Source: Unio delphinus (lineage: Eukaryota; Mollusca; Bivalvia; Unionida; Unionidae). Taken from it: DNA of 64,000 nucleotides. The DNA is taken from the NCBI GenBank assembly GCA_029339505.1, contig JAQISU010000182.1, positions 2,093,501-2,157,500 on the forward strand, written 5' to 3'. Below are positions 48,045-58,723 of the stretch, piece by piece (the first letter of the stretch is position 1; each line of letters starts with the position of its first letter). The notes beneath the pieces are model-generated. The model was not told where the DNA came from and searched no databases. It saw only the letters and a list, made by a program, of their open reading frames with translations. The translations under genes were made by a program, and so were the position numbers.

Positions 48045-50548
48045 GAGTCAAAAACAGAAGAATCAAGATGTGTCAACAAAAGCATATTACTCAGATTGGT
48101 AAATGTTTTATAAAAATGCCAAACTCGAGAATAGATTCATGTTTTGCTGTAGCAGTCTACACGCTCTTGAAGATCAAGAAAAGGGTTCACTTTTTCTCCA
48201 ATCCATGTTTGTATATATTGCTTTGTATCAACCAGAATTTGTTACTTCCAATAAAAGTATCTCTTTCTGAAATTGTAATATTTAGTATATAATAACTTCC
48301 ATATCATGCAGTAGAAGACAATCATAAAATAAGTGATCAATATTTCTCAACTTGATTAACAGTAACTACGGGCATAGTCATCATGAATTTAAAAAAACCC
48401 AGCTAATTTTGCTACAATAATTCTGTGTAAGAATTTTTAAACTAACAATATTTGTAGATTTGGTGCAAATGTTTGTGGTAAAACAAGAGAATATTTCTAT
48501 CATCTACATTGGGAATACTATGACTCATATTTTCCATCTGTTTTTTAGTTTTTTTTTTGTTACCATATCTTTATATAGTGTTTAAGTTCGTATTTGCTAA
48601 TAGTACATTTGTTTCAGAATTTACAGTCACGAGAATTTTATTTGTGAATAACATTTTAAATCTTGTTTTCACTGACCATATATTTTTGAAATAATTGAGA
48701 AATAATGAATAAAATTCATTAGTGTCATTCATTTGATGTATTACTTCCAAATTTAATAATGATCCATAATTACCTAAAAGATATTTGACACATGATTCCA
48801 TTTGAGCACCATTTTGTATAGCAATGAAAGTTAATTGAAACAACAAAATTTAGAATATCTAGTTTCTTTGCTGAGGCAGTTTCCTTTTTCCGTGTTGCTA
48901 ACATGGCATGGATAATATCTTGTCAACATTTATTACTTATACATTTACTAATCTTTGTTAATTTTCTCTGCCCTGGTTTTAATATCTAAATGACTCCAAT
49001 TTTTAGTAACATTTATTTTGGTAACCATATTTGCCAAAGTCTTTTTACATTTGCCATAAGGTATTTAATCCGAGGGCTTATCATGTATCAATGGATAATC
49101 AATGTACTATGTCTTGACCACCACCTGTAGATGATTCTATAAGTGTATCTCCTTTTACCTATTCAGTTTTACTGCTGAAAGTAAATTTTAAAAATATTTT
49201 GGTCAATTCATTTTTAATATATACTGGAGTATTAGATGTTGAGAATACAGTAAATGAATGCATGTTGTCAGTTATATAATCAGTAATTTTAACTTTAAAG
49301 GACCTTTCTCCTCATTCAACCTCCCAAATTTAAAAAATAAAATGCCAGAGGAATATCTAATAATATTGGATGTTCATTCAATAGTAAACTAGCAACAACA
49401 GAAGACTGACCCAGTTTAAATTCTACGTAATTTTACATTAAAATATATAGGAAATATTTCAGTTCCTGTTATGGTTAATGAAGACAAGCTCTATTCTTAA
49501 AATAATTATGGGGCTTAAGGGTCTTCTTGACAACAGGCTCTCTCTAAATTAAATAACTGAGGCAAGTAACCATTGTTGATGACACTTCTGTTGGGCCTGT
49601 GGCAAAATACTCTGAACGACTAACTAACATAATCACCAAAATTAATAGGTTTCTGAAAGCCATATTCAAACAAATCAAATACAATTTCAAAATGAAAAAG
49701 ATAAGGCAGACCTTTAGTGCATAAAATCATGATATAGGTAAAAACATGTTACCAACAAACTCTAGTATATGTATATCCAGCTATCAGAAGGTTTTCTTAG
49801 TAATAAAAGTACTTAGTAAAAATATAGATTTTGCTTATCATTGGTAGTAAAATGTTTATTACTGGTAAGAAACTTATTAATTCTATGCTGTTAACTAGAT
49901 TTTTATGTTAGTGTCAAACCTTAGATAGCTTGTAGGTATTGAAAAATATTTATAAGATGATATCTACCATTTAGCACTCAAATGAAATCATCAGCATGCT
50001 ACTTGAGCTACCAATACCCTACATTTACTATCCAATATGCTATTAGAGAAACCAACACCAAGTCCAGTTATCTGCTATGCAGCAACACTACATATTTACT
50101 ATCCTATGTAAAAGAGTAGTAATACACACTGTTCTTACACATACGCACAGAAAGGGAATGAATTAGCTCAAGACACTGTCACACACAAGGGTGCTACACT
50201 CACTACACTCAAACATACTTATATACTATTACATTGGAGGGTAAAGATGGTTCAAAAATTACCATCATAGCTGGTGTTGACCATTTAGTTTCAAACAAAT
50301 TTTAAAGCTTGCACTAAATCTGATCTTTTCTACCCCAAAGATTTATTTTTTATTTTTCAAAAAAACGATTTTGTTTTTTAATATAATTTTTTCCCCTCAT
50401 TTTCATTTTTCGATTTGCTTCATATTGCTTACACACGCTATAGCTATAAACATTCGTAAGTTTGAAGTTTTAGTTTTTTGTGGAAGACATAGACAAACAA
50501 GTTTCTTTCCAGAACTGCATATATCTTTTTATAAGTGTGATGTTAGTC
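48045..50548. other. AT-rich stretch, possible LINE remnant, mostly unassigned
   Basis: Minus-strand frames at 48571-48846 (91 codons) and around 48250-48360 read fragments such as 'HLFYDC', which recalls the Cys/His tail of LINE proteins, but I could not find an RT core. The rest shows nothing. The last five bases (tagtc) are the left target duplication of the retrotransposon that follows. Confidence 0.35.
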
Positions 50549-52225
50549 TGTAACAGAATTGTTACCGAGAGGAGGGTGGATTAAATGAACAATACAAACA
50601 CAATTTGTGAAAGAAAATATAAATTTATGTAATAAATTATAAATGAAAAAAATACAGATGTAACAACACAATAATTCATGCACTCAACCCACAATTAAAC
50701 TCACAACCATTCACAATACATGAACAAATTAAATAACAATACAAAAGGAATCTCAGATGTAAAGGAATCTCTTGGATTATACACAGATCCAAGAATCCTT
50801 TACGAAAGTTAAATAAATGCAAGTACGATTTACGAAAAAAATAAACACAAACGACAAACTATCTATCGCACGATGGATTGCGATAACTAGCACGATCATA
50901 TACTTGTATTCAATCAAGTTGCTAGCTTTTATTTATATCTATGTGATCACTTGAAATATTATTGCGATCTGACATAAACATGCAAATACAACAATGTATT
51001 AAATTATATCACAATTTCAATACACCTATGTGTCTCCCCTGTATAACCGCACGATTCAGCAACAGTTGAATCGTCTCCCAGTTTCCCCGAGAACCGAGGG
51101 TTGACCAATACTATTATCGGACGTTTCCCTACACGGATCCACCACAGTTATACGTTCAGACAGCATACAACATCTACCAGAACCAACGGTTCCTCACTCC
51201 CCTAGATGTCGACCCGGACGTTTTACAACTCTAAGACAGCTCCGACACTCGGACTTCTAGCTTTCCGGATATTTACATGTTACACAGATGTTGACGAACA
51301 GACAGTTCGACACACAGACAGATACTTCAATTCCGTTTGCACAAATTAACGGCACAAGCACATTCATATATTTATACAGAGATGTTCCAGAACAAACAAT
51401 AGATGTCCCACAACAAATCAAACGATATCAAAGACGTTTATCAAAAGATGGTATCAGATGTGTTTAACAGCTACGGTATCAACGATGTTATTAGCAGCTA
51501 CGGTATCAACGATGTTATTAGCAGCTACGGTATCAACGATGTTATTAGCAGCTACGGTATCAACGATGTTATTAGCAGCTACGGTACCAGAAACAATGTA
51601 ACAACTATGTTAGCAGCTACGGTATCAGAGACGGTATCAACGATGTTATTAGATGCGCTATCAGTGATGAACTTCTACGGTATCAACGACGGAATCAGCT
51701 GGAATCAGACTGAATCAGCTATAATAAACAAAACCAGACTAATAATAGTTGTCTCAAAAATAATCTAAGCCGTAGATTACGATATTGTATTTATAGTCTA
51801 AAAGTGACTAGTAATTCCAAATATTCCACGTTCATTGCAATAAAGGCATCATTATACGAAATGATAATCTGAATAAAATTCACAATAAAACGAAATGTAA
51901 TTTTAACACTCACCCCTTTGGCTGGAGATTTGCAAGACGAGGTTATCTATCCTTTGATTAGATATTTTGGTTCCCGTCAAAATTTATGATAAATAGTTCG
52001 CCTTATATACTCTCAATAGGTGAACATAAATCACATCGAGCTTGCCGTACACCACGTAAAACGAGTATTTCGGATTTCATGTAAATTACAAATTGGCACA
52101 TGCAAATCGTTACACGCCACTTAATCACCCCAGGTAATGCGTGTACGACGAAATCAAGAAAATGGTGAGTTTCGTTTGCAATTCAAGAACAGAAATCAGT
52201 TCAATTTTCGCCTAATTCTGTGACA
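50549..52225 (-). repeat. left LTR (3' LTR of the element)
   Basis: 1677 bp, from TGTAACAGAATT to AATTCTGTGACA, the short near-inverted ends of an LTR. Matches the right LTR at a constant offset of 6493, differing at 50867 (c, right has a) and 51063 (c, right has t). Contains a tandem array at 51468-51585. Confidence 0.97.
51468..51585. repeat. 27-bp tandem array inside the left LTR
   Basis: About four copies of 'agctacggtatcaacgatgt' + 'tattagc', followed by scattered partial copies to 51690. The open plus frame through it (51403-51768) is a by-product of the unit length. Confidence 0.95.
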
Positions 52226-52240
52226 ATACCTCCCCCCTAA
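52226..52240 (-). other. polypurine tract
   Basis: On the minus strand this reads TTAGGGGGGAGGTAT directly before the 3' LTR, the primer site for plus-strand synthesis. Confidence 0.85.
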
Positions 52241-52374
52241 GAATAAAAATGTACACATTTTTAAAACTAACACAGAATAGAAGAAAAATAACTACTGATG
52301 ATATCTTACAACATTTACACTGGTTATACTACAAACTGGATTTTATTACTGGGCAAATTCATACAAATTTCCCA

Positions 52375-53214
52375 TCACGCCCTACTCAAGTAGTCTGCGC
52401 CTATATTTTCAACTCCCCTTATTGCTTCTACACGGAAACGATAAGGTTGTAGTGTTAGCGCCCAACGCATCAACCGAGCGTTAGCGACCTTGGCCTTGTT
52501 TAAATACAGTAGGGGTTGGTGATCAGTCTCAAGAACGAAATCTCTCCCAAATAGATATGCGTGATACTTCCCAATTCCCCATACTACGGCCAAACATTCC
52601 TTTTCTATAACGGAATAATTTTTCTCCCTGGGTAGCAATTTTCTACTCGAGTAAGCTACGGGTAACTTACTGTCGTCCTGCTCTTGCAGTAAAACTGCCC
52701 CCAACCCAGTTTCAGAAGCGTCTGTTCTTAGAATAAAAGGTTTGCTGACATCTGGCAATTTCAATATAGGTGCACTAACCAGTTTCTCTTTCAGAGTACA
52801 AAATGCTTTATCTTGTGGCGGTCCCCATTCCACTTTGTTTGGTTGCCCCTTTTTGGTCAAATCAGACAGCGGGCTAGCAATGGCTGCAAAGTTCAGTATA
52901 AACTTTCTGTAAAAACCTACTAGACCTAGAAATGATCTTACCTGCGTTTTGTTGGTTGGCTTCGGTGCGTCTCTAATTGCTTCAATTTGCTTGGGATGAG
53001 GTTTTAACTGACCCATACCGCTGACCCTATGACCCAAACAATCTAAATCTGTATAACCAATACTGCATTTAGTGGGTCTCACTGTGAGGTTCGCTCTGCG
53101 GAGTCTATTGAAGAGCTCGCTCAGGACGGACACGTGCTCACTCCAAGTATTCGTGTACACGAATATGTCGTCTACAAAGCTATCAACGTTTGTTAAACCT
53201 TCAGCAACTTTCGC
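52375..53214 (-). CDS. pol, second part: RT catalytic end and RNase H
   Basis: The frame carries the RT catalytic box FVDDIFVYT, then 'LGHRVSGMGQLKPHPKQIEA', 'VRSFLGLVGFYRKFI' (the connection region) and a gypsy RNase H: FILRTDASETGLGAVLLQ, 'YSVIEKECLAVVWGI' and 'LETDHQPLLYL', with its Asp, Glu and Asp. It ends YLSRA and a stop about 150 bp before the 3' LTR. The RT homology passes into this frame near 53205, where the upstream frame ends; the overlap has no classic slippery heptamer, so a one-base deletion (or base error) is more likely than programmed frameshifting. The open frame itself extends to 53373, but that part is not homologous. Confidence 0.93.
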   Translation of the reverse strand, partial: AKVAEGLTNVDSFVDDIFVYTNTWSEHVSVLSELFNRLRRANLTVRPTKCSIGYTDLDCLGHRVSGMGQLKPHPKQIEAIRDAPKPTNKTQVRSFLGLVGFYRKFILNFAAIASPLSDLTKKGQPNKVEWGPPQDKAFCTLKEKLVSAPILKLPDVSKPFILRTDASETGLGAVLLQEQDDSKLPVAYSSRKLLPREKNYSVIEKECLAVVWGIGKYHAYLFGRDFVLETDHQPLLYLNKAKVANARLMRWALTLQPYRFRVEAIRGVENIGADYLSRA

Positions 53215-56200
53215 ATCAAACGACAACAAGTGGCGCTGGCTCCAACTAACCCGAAAGGCATCACTTTGAATTGATACAATCCTTTCTGGGTCGCAAATGC
53301 CGTCAAAGTTCGGGACTCTGGGACAATGGGAACCTGCCAATATCCCTTGGACAGATCCAATTTGGAAATCCATCGGTTTCCCGACAACTTTGCAAATAGA
53401 CCCTCCATATCTGGCATTGGTTCTGCATCGAACACAGTGATTTTATTCAACTGCCGAAAATCGATACAGAATCGGTTCGTCCCGTCCTTTTTCCTTACTA
53501 ACACTACTGGAGACGAATATGGTGAGTTGGAGGGTTCAATCACCCCCAGATCCAACATTTTACTCACCTCTTCGTCCACAGCTTCACGTGCGTTGTATGG
53601 CACCGGATATCCCTTGATTCGAATAGGGTCAGACGTATTCAGTTTAATTTTGAGGTCCAACAAAGTTGTACAACCTGGTCTATCTGTGAATACATACGAG
53701 TGTTTAGCCAAGAGCGCATTAATCTGTTGACGCTGGTCTTTCGTCAACTCCGCACTCACATCGACTTTATCTATCCCCTCCCCCGCAACTCCCAAGGGAC
53801 ATTCAAGGGAACTCTCTATATTCGAATCAGCTTCATCATCGTCAACGACTGCCGTACAAACGACATTTAAGACCCCCTTTCCAACATTGTCGCTCTGTCT
53901 CTTAATATATAACTTGAGCATGTTCGCATGGAATGTTTTTACATTACCGTCCATGTCAATTTTATAGTCCATGTCACCTTTTACTTCTTTAACTTCATAT
54001 GGACCTTTCCACTGGACTAATAACTTATTCGAACTCGTTGGAAGAAGCAATAGCACCTGATCTCCCACAAGAAATTTCCTATTACGCGCTCTGCGGTTGT
54101 AATACTTGGCATATCTGCGCCCCGATTTAATCAATTCGTCACGTGCCATCTGGCATGTACTCTCAAGTTTGTTTCTTAAATCTAAAACGTACTGGTAAGT
54201 TGTTTTTATTTCCTCGTTCGCGACATCACCAGTCCATAGTTCGCGTAGTATCCGCATCGGGCCTCGAACTGTTCTACCATACAACAGTTCAAAGGGCGAG
54301 AACCCTAAACTTTCCTGCGGTACTTCACGGTACGCGAACAAAACAGCGTTTAAATAACGGTCCCAGTCTTGCGGACGTTCCGCGCACATCTTCCTCAGCA
54401 TGCTTTTCAGGGTACCATTAAACTTCTCTACCAGTCCATTGCACATCGGATGGTATGGGGTAGTGTTTAGCTGTTTGATGGATAACAGCCTACTTATTTC
54501 ACCCATGAGGTCAGAGGTGAATTGGGCACCACAATCAGTGAGGATTTCCTCTGGCACCCCTACCCTACTGAAGATATCAACTAATGCTTCAGCTACCCTT
54601 TCCGTTTCAATAGTTGGTAACGCTACGGCTTCAGGGTATCTGGTTGCGTAGTCAACCAGAGTAAGTATGTACCGATTCTTTCTTTCGGTAACTGGGTGTA
54701 TTGGTCCTACAATATCTACTGCCACTCTTTTAAACGGTGTATCTATTAATGGCATCTGTCCCAAGGGCACCCTTGTGACCCTTCCCTTACAGACGGTTTT
54801 CTGACATACGTCGCACGACCTACAGAACCGTGTGACATCGCCATTAACACCTGGCCAGTAGAATTCAGCGACTACCCTGCTAGTGGTCTTAGCCTTACCT
54901 AGGTGTCCTGCCATGCTTGACTCATGCGCCACCCTAAGTACTTGAGATCTATATCTCTGGGGTACGACCACTTGCCAATACTTCTTACCCTCCCGAGCGC
55001 TAAATTCCCTATGAATTAATCCGTTCTTGCGTACGAATCTAGAGCTACCCCCACGCTTGCAATGTTTAATCACGCCGGACGTGATTTTCTCAACAATTGT
55101 TCTGATGGACTCATCACGATCTTGCTCTTGTTTGAAATCATCACGGGAAATTCCTGAGATCGATTCAGGGACTATTAATTTATGAAACGCGGTTTTCTCT
55201 CGCCGTGTTTGCGCTCGCGTTTCGACTGCCTGAGCCAAAGGTATTTTAAAATCGGCCATGGTTGGAAGACGGGAACCTTCAACATTACCGATCGTCAGAT
55301 CGTAAATAGGATTGTCCATACAAAGGGCATCAACAGTTCCCGTTAAGAAAGGTGTTTTTACTGTGATCCTTGCTACGGGAATGCGACCCATCGTCTGATC
55401 AAGTAACATACATGGGGATTCCCACCCGAGCATTTGGTTATCCTGCACGAGACTACGTTTGATCACTACGCCCGTACAACCAGTGTCACGCAATACCACG
55501 ACTTCTCGACCATTGACAAATCCTCTCGCGGTTGGTACGCGCGCTTCAGGAAATATACACGTGCCAAGTGAATGAATACAAGGTTCTACATGTACGTTGT
55601 TATCGGATATACCTTTACTTTGTATAGCCACTGCTACCTTATGTATAAGTGCCTTTCTTTTAGGACAGTCTTTTTGAACATGACCCAATGCATTACACAA
55701 GAAACACCGCACACGCTGAAAAACTGGATTCCCAACTGACCTTTTTACCTCAGCTGATTTTACAGGCTCCCTAGGCATAGGTCTTACAGACTGGTTTCCA
55801 GACTTAAAATCTTTTAAAACCACGTTCTGGGTTCCCCCATGAGCTTCGGCAAATAAATCGGCTTGCTTAGCCATATCTTTTACGTTTGTGAAGACTTTCT
55901 CCTTCAGAAATTGATCTAATTCTCGCCCAACTGTATTAAATAATTGATCTCTGAGCAAGAAATCAGTCAACCCTTCAAACGTTTTCACCGCTTTGCCGCA
56001 TTCAATCCACCGCTCAAAATAGTTCGCAATTCTGACGGTGAACTGACCAAAGGTTTCTCCCTTATCGGGCTTGCAATACCTGAACTTTTTCCGAAAACCT
56101 TGTTCAGTGAGCTCGTACCTTTTGAGAAGTGCTTCCTTTAGGACGTCGTACTTAAACACATCGTCCCTAGGAAGTCGCGAGTATACATCCAGTGCTTTAC

Positions 56201-56822
56201 CTTTTAATAAAGCACTCAGATGCAGCGCCCAGTCATTTTGACTCCACTTCTGGTTTTCGGCATACCGCTCAAACCGATGAAGATAACTATCTATGTTATC
56301 TTTTTCATCGTCAAAGGGAGGTAATTTGGGGCCCCTTAATTTGTTAGTGGCAGAATCGTGTTCTCTTCCAGATGTCGCTAATTCTACCTTACGCTCATGA
56401 TCCCGTTGTTTTGCTCTTTCTTCTAACTCTAACATTTCTACTTTAGCTAGTTTATCTAACTCTATTCGCTTTTGCTCCGCTTCCATTTCCCATTCTATCC
56501 TGTCTTTTTCGGCCTGCTTCTCTAATTCTATCTTCCCTTTCTCTAATTCTATCTTTTCCCTTTCGGCCTGCTTCTCTAATTCTATCTTTTCCCTTTGGGC
56601 CTGCTTTTCTAATTCTATCTTTTCCTTCTCAATTGCCCATTTCCTATCATCGGATTCCCTTTCTAATTCCCTTTTTCTTTCATCGGATTCCCTTTCTAAT
56701 TCCCTTGACCTTACCCTTTCTTCCCTTTCCCGGGCTTGTTCTTCTTGAATAAATTTCCTTAAGCTTTCACCTTCATATCCAAATTCTTTGCCTAAGGCAA
56801 CCAAGTCCTTAAGGGATGACAT
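53193..56822 (-). CDS. gag-pro-int-RT(N-terminal) polyprotein
   Basis: 1209 codons from the Met at 56822 (an upstream in-frame Met at 56879 adds an unlikely hydrophobic leader). In order: a long charged heptad-type region rich in EKIELEKQ repeats (about 20-140). Capsid region with 'GETFGQFTVRIANYFERWIE', resembling the SCAN domain (about 255-330). Zinc knuckle CFLCNALGHVQKDC (373-386). Aspartic protease with DTG (446-448). Integrase HHCC (633-673), then catalytic Asp703, Asp763 and Glu799 spaced D-x59-D-x35-E, and GPY/F module WKGPYEV (938-944). Last, the RT start 'LDLGVIEPSNSPYSSPVV' and LDLSKGYWQV (catalytic Asp1156), ending shortly after MPFGLVGASAT. The polyprotein would make virus-like particles and the enzymes for cDNA synthesis and integration. 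The frame stops inside RT. Confidence 0.94.
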   Translation of the reverse strand: MSSLKDLVALGKEFGYEGESLRKFIQEEQAREREERVRSRELERESDERKRELERESDDRKWAIEKEKIELEKQAQREKIELEKQAEREKIELEKGKIELEKQAEKDRIEWEMEAEQKRIELDKLAKVEMLELEERAKQRDHERKVELATSGREHDSATNKLRGPKLPPFDDEKDNIDSYLHRFERYAENQKWSQNDWALHLSALLKGKALDVYSRLPRDDVFKYDVLKEALLKRYELTEQGFRKKFRYCKPDKGETFGQFTVRIANYFERWIECGKAVKTFEGLTDFLLRDQLFNTVGRELDQFLKEKVFTNVKDMAKQADLFAEAHGGTQNVVLKDFKSGNQSVRPMPREPVKSAEVKRSVGNPVFQRVRCFLCNALGHVQKDCPKRKALIHKVAVAIQSKGISDNNVHVEPCIHSLGTCIFPEARVPTARGFVNGREVVVLRDTGCTGVVIKRSLVQDNQMLGWESPCMLLDQTMGRIPVARITVKTPFLTGTVDALCMDNPIYDLTIGNVEGSRLPTMADFKIPLAQAVETRAQTRREKTAFHKLIVPESISGISRDDFKQEQDRDESIRTIVEKITSGVIKHCKRGGSSRFVRKNGLIHREFSAREGKKYWQVVVPQRYRSQVLRVAHESSMAGHLGKAKTTSRVVAEFYWPGVNGDVTRFCRSCDVCQKTVCKGRVTRVPLGQMPLIDTPFKRVAVDIVGPIHPVTERKNRYILTLVDYATRYPEAVALPTIETERVAEALVDIFSRVGVPEEILTDCGAQFTSDLMGEISRLLSIKQLNTTPYHPMCNGLVEKFNGTLKSMLRKMCAERPQDWDRYLNAVLFAYREVPQESLGFSPFELLYGRTVRGPMRILRELWTGDVANEEIKTTYQYVLDLRNKLESTCQMARDELIKSGRRYAKYYNRRARNRKFLVGDQVLLLLPTSSNKLLVQWKGPYEVKEVKGDMDYKIDMDGNVKTFHANMLKLYIKRQSDNVGKGVLNVVCTAVVDDDEADSNIESSLECPLGVAGEGIDKVDVSAELTKDQRQQINALLAKHSYVFTDRPGCTTLLDLKIKLNTSDPIRIKGYPVPYNAREAVDEEVSKMLDLGVIEPSNSPYSSPVVLVRKKDGTNRFCIDFRQLNKITVFDAEPMPDMEGLFAKLSGNRWISKLDLSKGYWQVPIVPESRTLTAFATQKGLYQFKVMPFGLVGASATCCRLMRKLLKV

Positions 56823-57022
56823 GACAATGACAATTGTAATATGAATATAGATATATAACCAAACCAATACTTTAAACACGTTTATACTGGACTCACGGAC
56901 CTAGGTAAACTAAACAAAAATAAACTCCAACTAGAGTATTATCTTAACAGAAGGTCACGCTCAAATATAAACATTAAATGTATACCTTCACAAAAATGAT
57001 TGACAGTTCACTTAATCCAACG

Positions 57023-57040
57023 ATCCCACTTCTGACACCA
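57023..57040 (-). other. primer binding site (tRNA-Leu type)
   Basis: On the minus strand TGGTGTCAGAAGTGGGAT follows the 5' LTR after one base. It is complementary to a tRNA 3' end reading ATCCCACTTCTGACACCA, which is that of animal tRNA-Leu (vertebrate copies have ATCCCACTCCTGACA plus CCA). Confidence 0.8.
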
Positions 57041-57041
57041 T

Positions 57042-58718
57042 TGTAACAGAATTGTTACCGAGAGGAGGGTGGATTAAATGAACAATACAAACACAATTTG
57101 TGAAAGAAAATATAAATTTATGTAATAAATTATAAATGAAAAAAATACAGATGTAACAACACAATAATTCATGCACTCAACCCACAATTAAACTCACAAC
57201 CATTCACAATACATGAACAAATTAAATAACAATACAAAAGGAATCTCAGATGTAAAGGAATCTCTTGGATTATACACAGATCCAAGAATCCTTTACGAAA
57301 GTTAAATAAATGCAAGTACGATTTACGAAAAAAATAAACACAAACGACAAACTATCTATAGCACGATGGATTGCGATAACTAGCACGATCATATACTTGT
57401 ATTCAATCAAGTTGCTAGCTTTTATTTATATCTATGTGATCACTTGAAATATTATTGCGATCTGACATAAACATGCAAATACAACAATGTATTAAATTAT
57501 ATCACAATTTCAATACACCTATGTGTCTCCCCTGTATAACCGCACGATTCAGCAATAGTTGAATCGTCTCCCAGTTTCCCCGAGAACCGAGGGTTGACCA
57601 ATACTATTATCGGACGTTTCCCTACACGGATCCACCACAGTTATACGTTCAGACAGCATACAACATCTACCAGAACCAACGGTTCCTCACTCCCCTAGAT
57701 GTCGACCCGGACGTTTTACAACTCTAAGACAGCTCCGACACTCGGACTTCTAGCTTTCCGGATATTTACATGTTACACAGATGTTGACGAACAGACAGTT
57801 CGACACACAGACAGATACTTCAATTCCGTTTGCACAAATTAACGGCACAAGCACATTCATATATTTATACAGAGATGTTCCAGAACAAACAATAGATGTC
57901 CCACAACAAATCAAACGATATCAAAGACGTTTATCAAAAGATGGTATCAGATGTGTTTAACAGCTACGGTATCAACGATGTTATTAGCAGCTACGGTATC
58001 AACGATGTTATTAGCAGCTACGGTATCAACGATGTTATTAGCAGCTACGGTATCAACGATGTTATTAGCAGCTACGGTACCAGAAACAATGTAACAACTA
58101 TGTTAGCAGCTACGGTATCAGAGACGGTATCAACGATGTTATTAGATGCGCTATCAGTGATGAACTTCTACGGTATCAACGACGGAATCAGCTGGAATCA
58201 GACTGAATCAGCTATAATAAACAAAACCAGACTAATAATAGTTGTCTCAAAAATAATCTAAGCCGTAGATTACGATATTGTATTTATAGTCTAAAAGTGA
58301 CTAGTAATTCCAAATATTCCACGTTCATTGCAATAAAGGCATCATTATACGAAATGATAATCTGAATAAAATTCACAATAAAACGAAATGTAATTTTAAC
58401 ACTCACCCCTTTGGCTGGAGATTTGCAAGACGAGGTTATCTATCCTTTGATTAGATATTTTGGTTCCCGTCAAAATTTATGATAAATAGTTCGCCTTATA
58501 TACTCTCAATAGGTGAACATAAATCACATCGAGCTTGCCGTACACCACGTAAAACGAGTATTTCGGATTTCATGTAAATTACAAATTGGCACATGCAAAT
58601 CGTTACACGCCACTTAATCACCCCAGGTAATGCGTGTACGACGAAATCAAGAAAATGGTGAGTTTCGTTTGCAATTCAAGAACAGAAATCAGTTCAATTT
58701 TCGCCTAATTCTGTGACA
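57042..58718 (-). repeat. right LTR (5' LTR of the element)
   Basis: 1677 bp, same length and ends as the left LTR. Differences noticed at 57360 and 57556 only. Should contain the promoter for minus-strand transcription; no TATA box assigned. Confidence 0.97.
57961..58078. repeat. 27-bp tandem array inside the right LTR
   Basis: The same four-copy array as in the left LTR, with the same number of units. Confidence 0.95.
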
Positions 58719-58723
58719 TAGTC

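Larger units (their letters stand above)
50549..58718 (-). mobile_element. Ty3/gypsy LTR retrotransposon, Gmr1-like, very young
   Basis: An 8170-bp element on the minus strand with two 1677-bp LTRs and a perfect 5-bp duplication (tagtc at 50544-50548 and 58719-58723). The internal region holds one long Gag-protease-integrase frame running into RT, then a second frame with the rest of RT and RNase H. Integrase before RT is the order of Ty1/copia, but all domains look like gypsy domains (zinc-knuckle Gag, GPY/F integrase end, gypsy RNase H). This combination defines the Gmr1-like group. The LTRs differ at two positions seen by eye, so the insertion is recent. The single frame break in RT makes this copy defective or points to a base error. 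Confidence 0.95.

Noticed and set aside
51403..51768. 121-codon open frame with a repeated SSYGINDVI unit, seen identically at 57896-58261
   Set aside because: It lies wholly inside each LTR and antisense to the element; the repeat comes from the 27-bp tandem array.
53193..53214. Programmed ribosomal frameshift in the retrotransposon
   Set aside because: No X-XXY-YYZ slippery heptamer at the overlap, and the break lies within RT rather than between domains.
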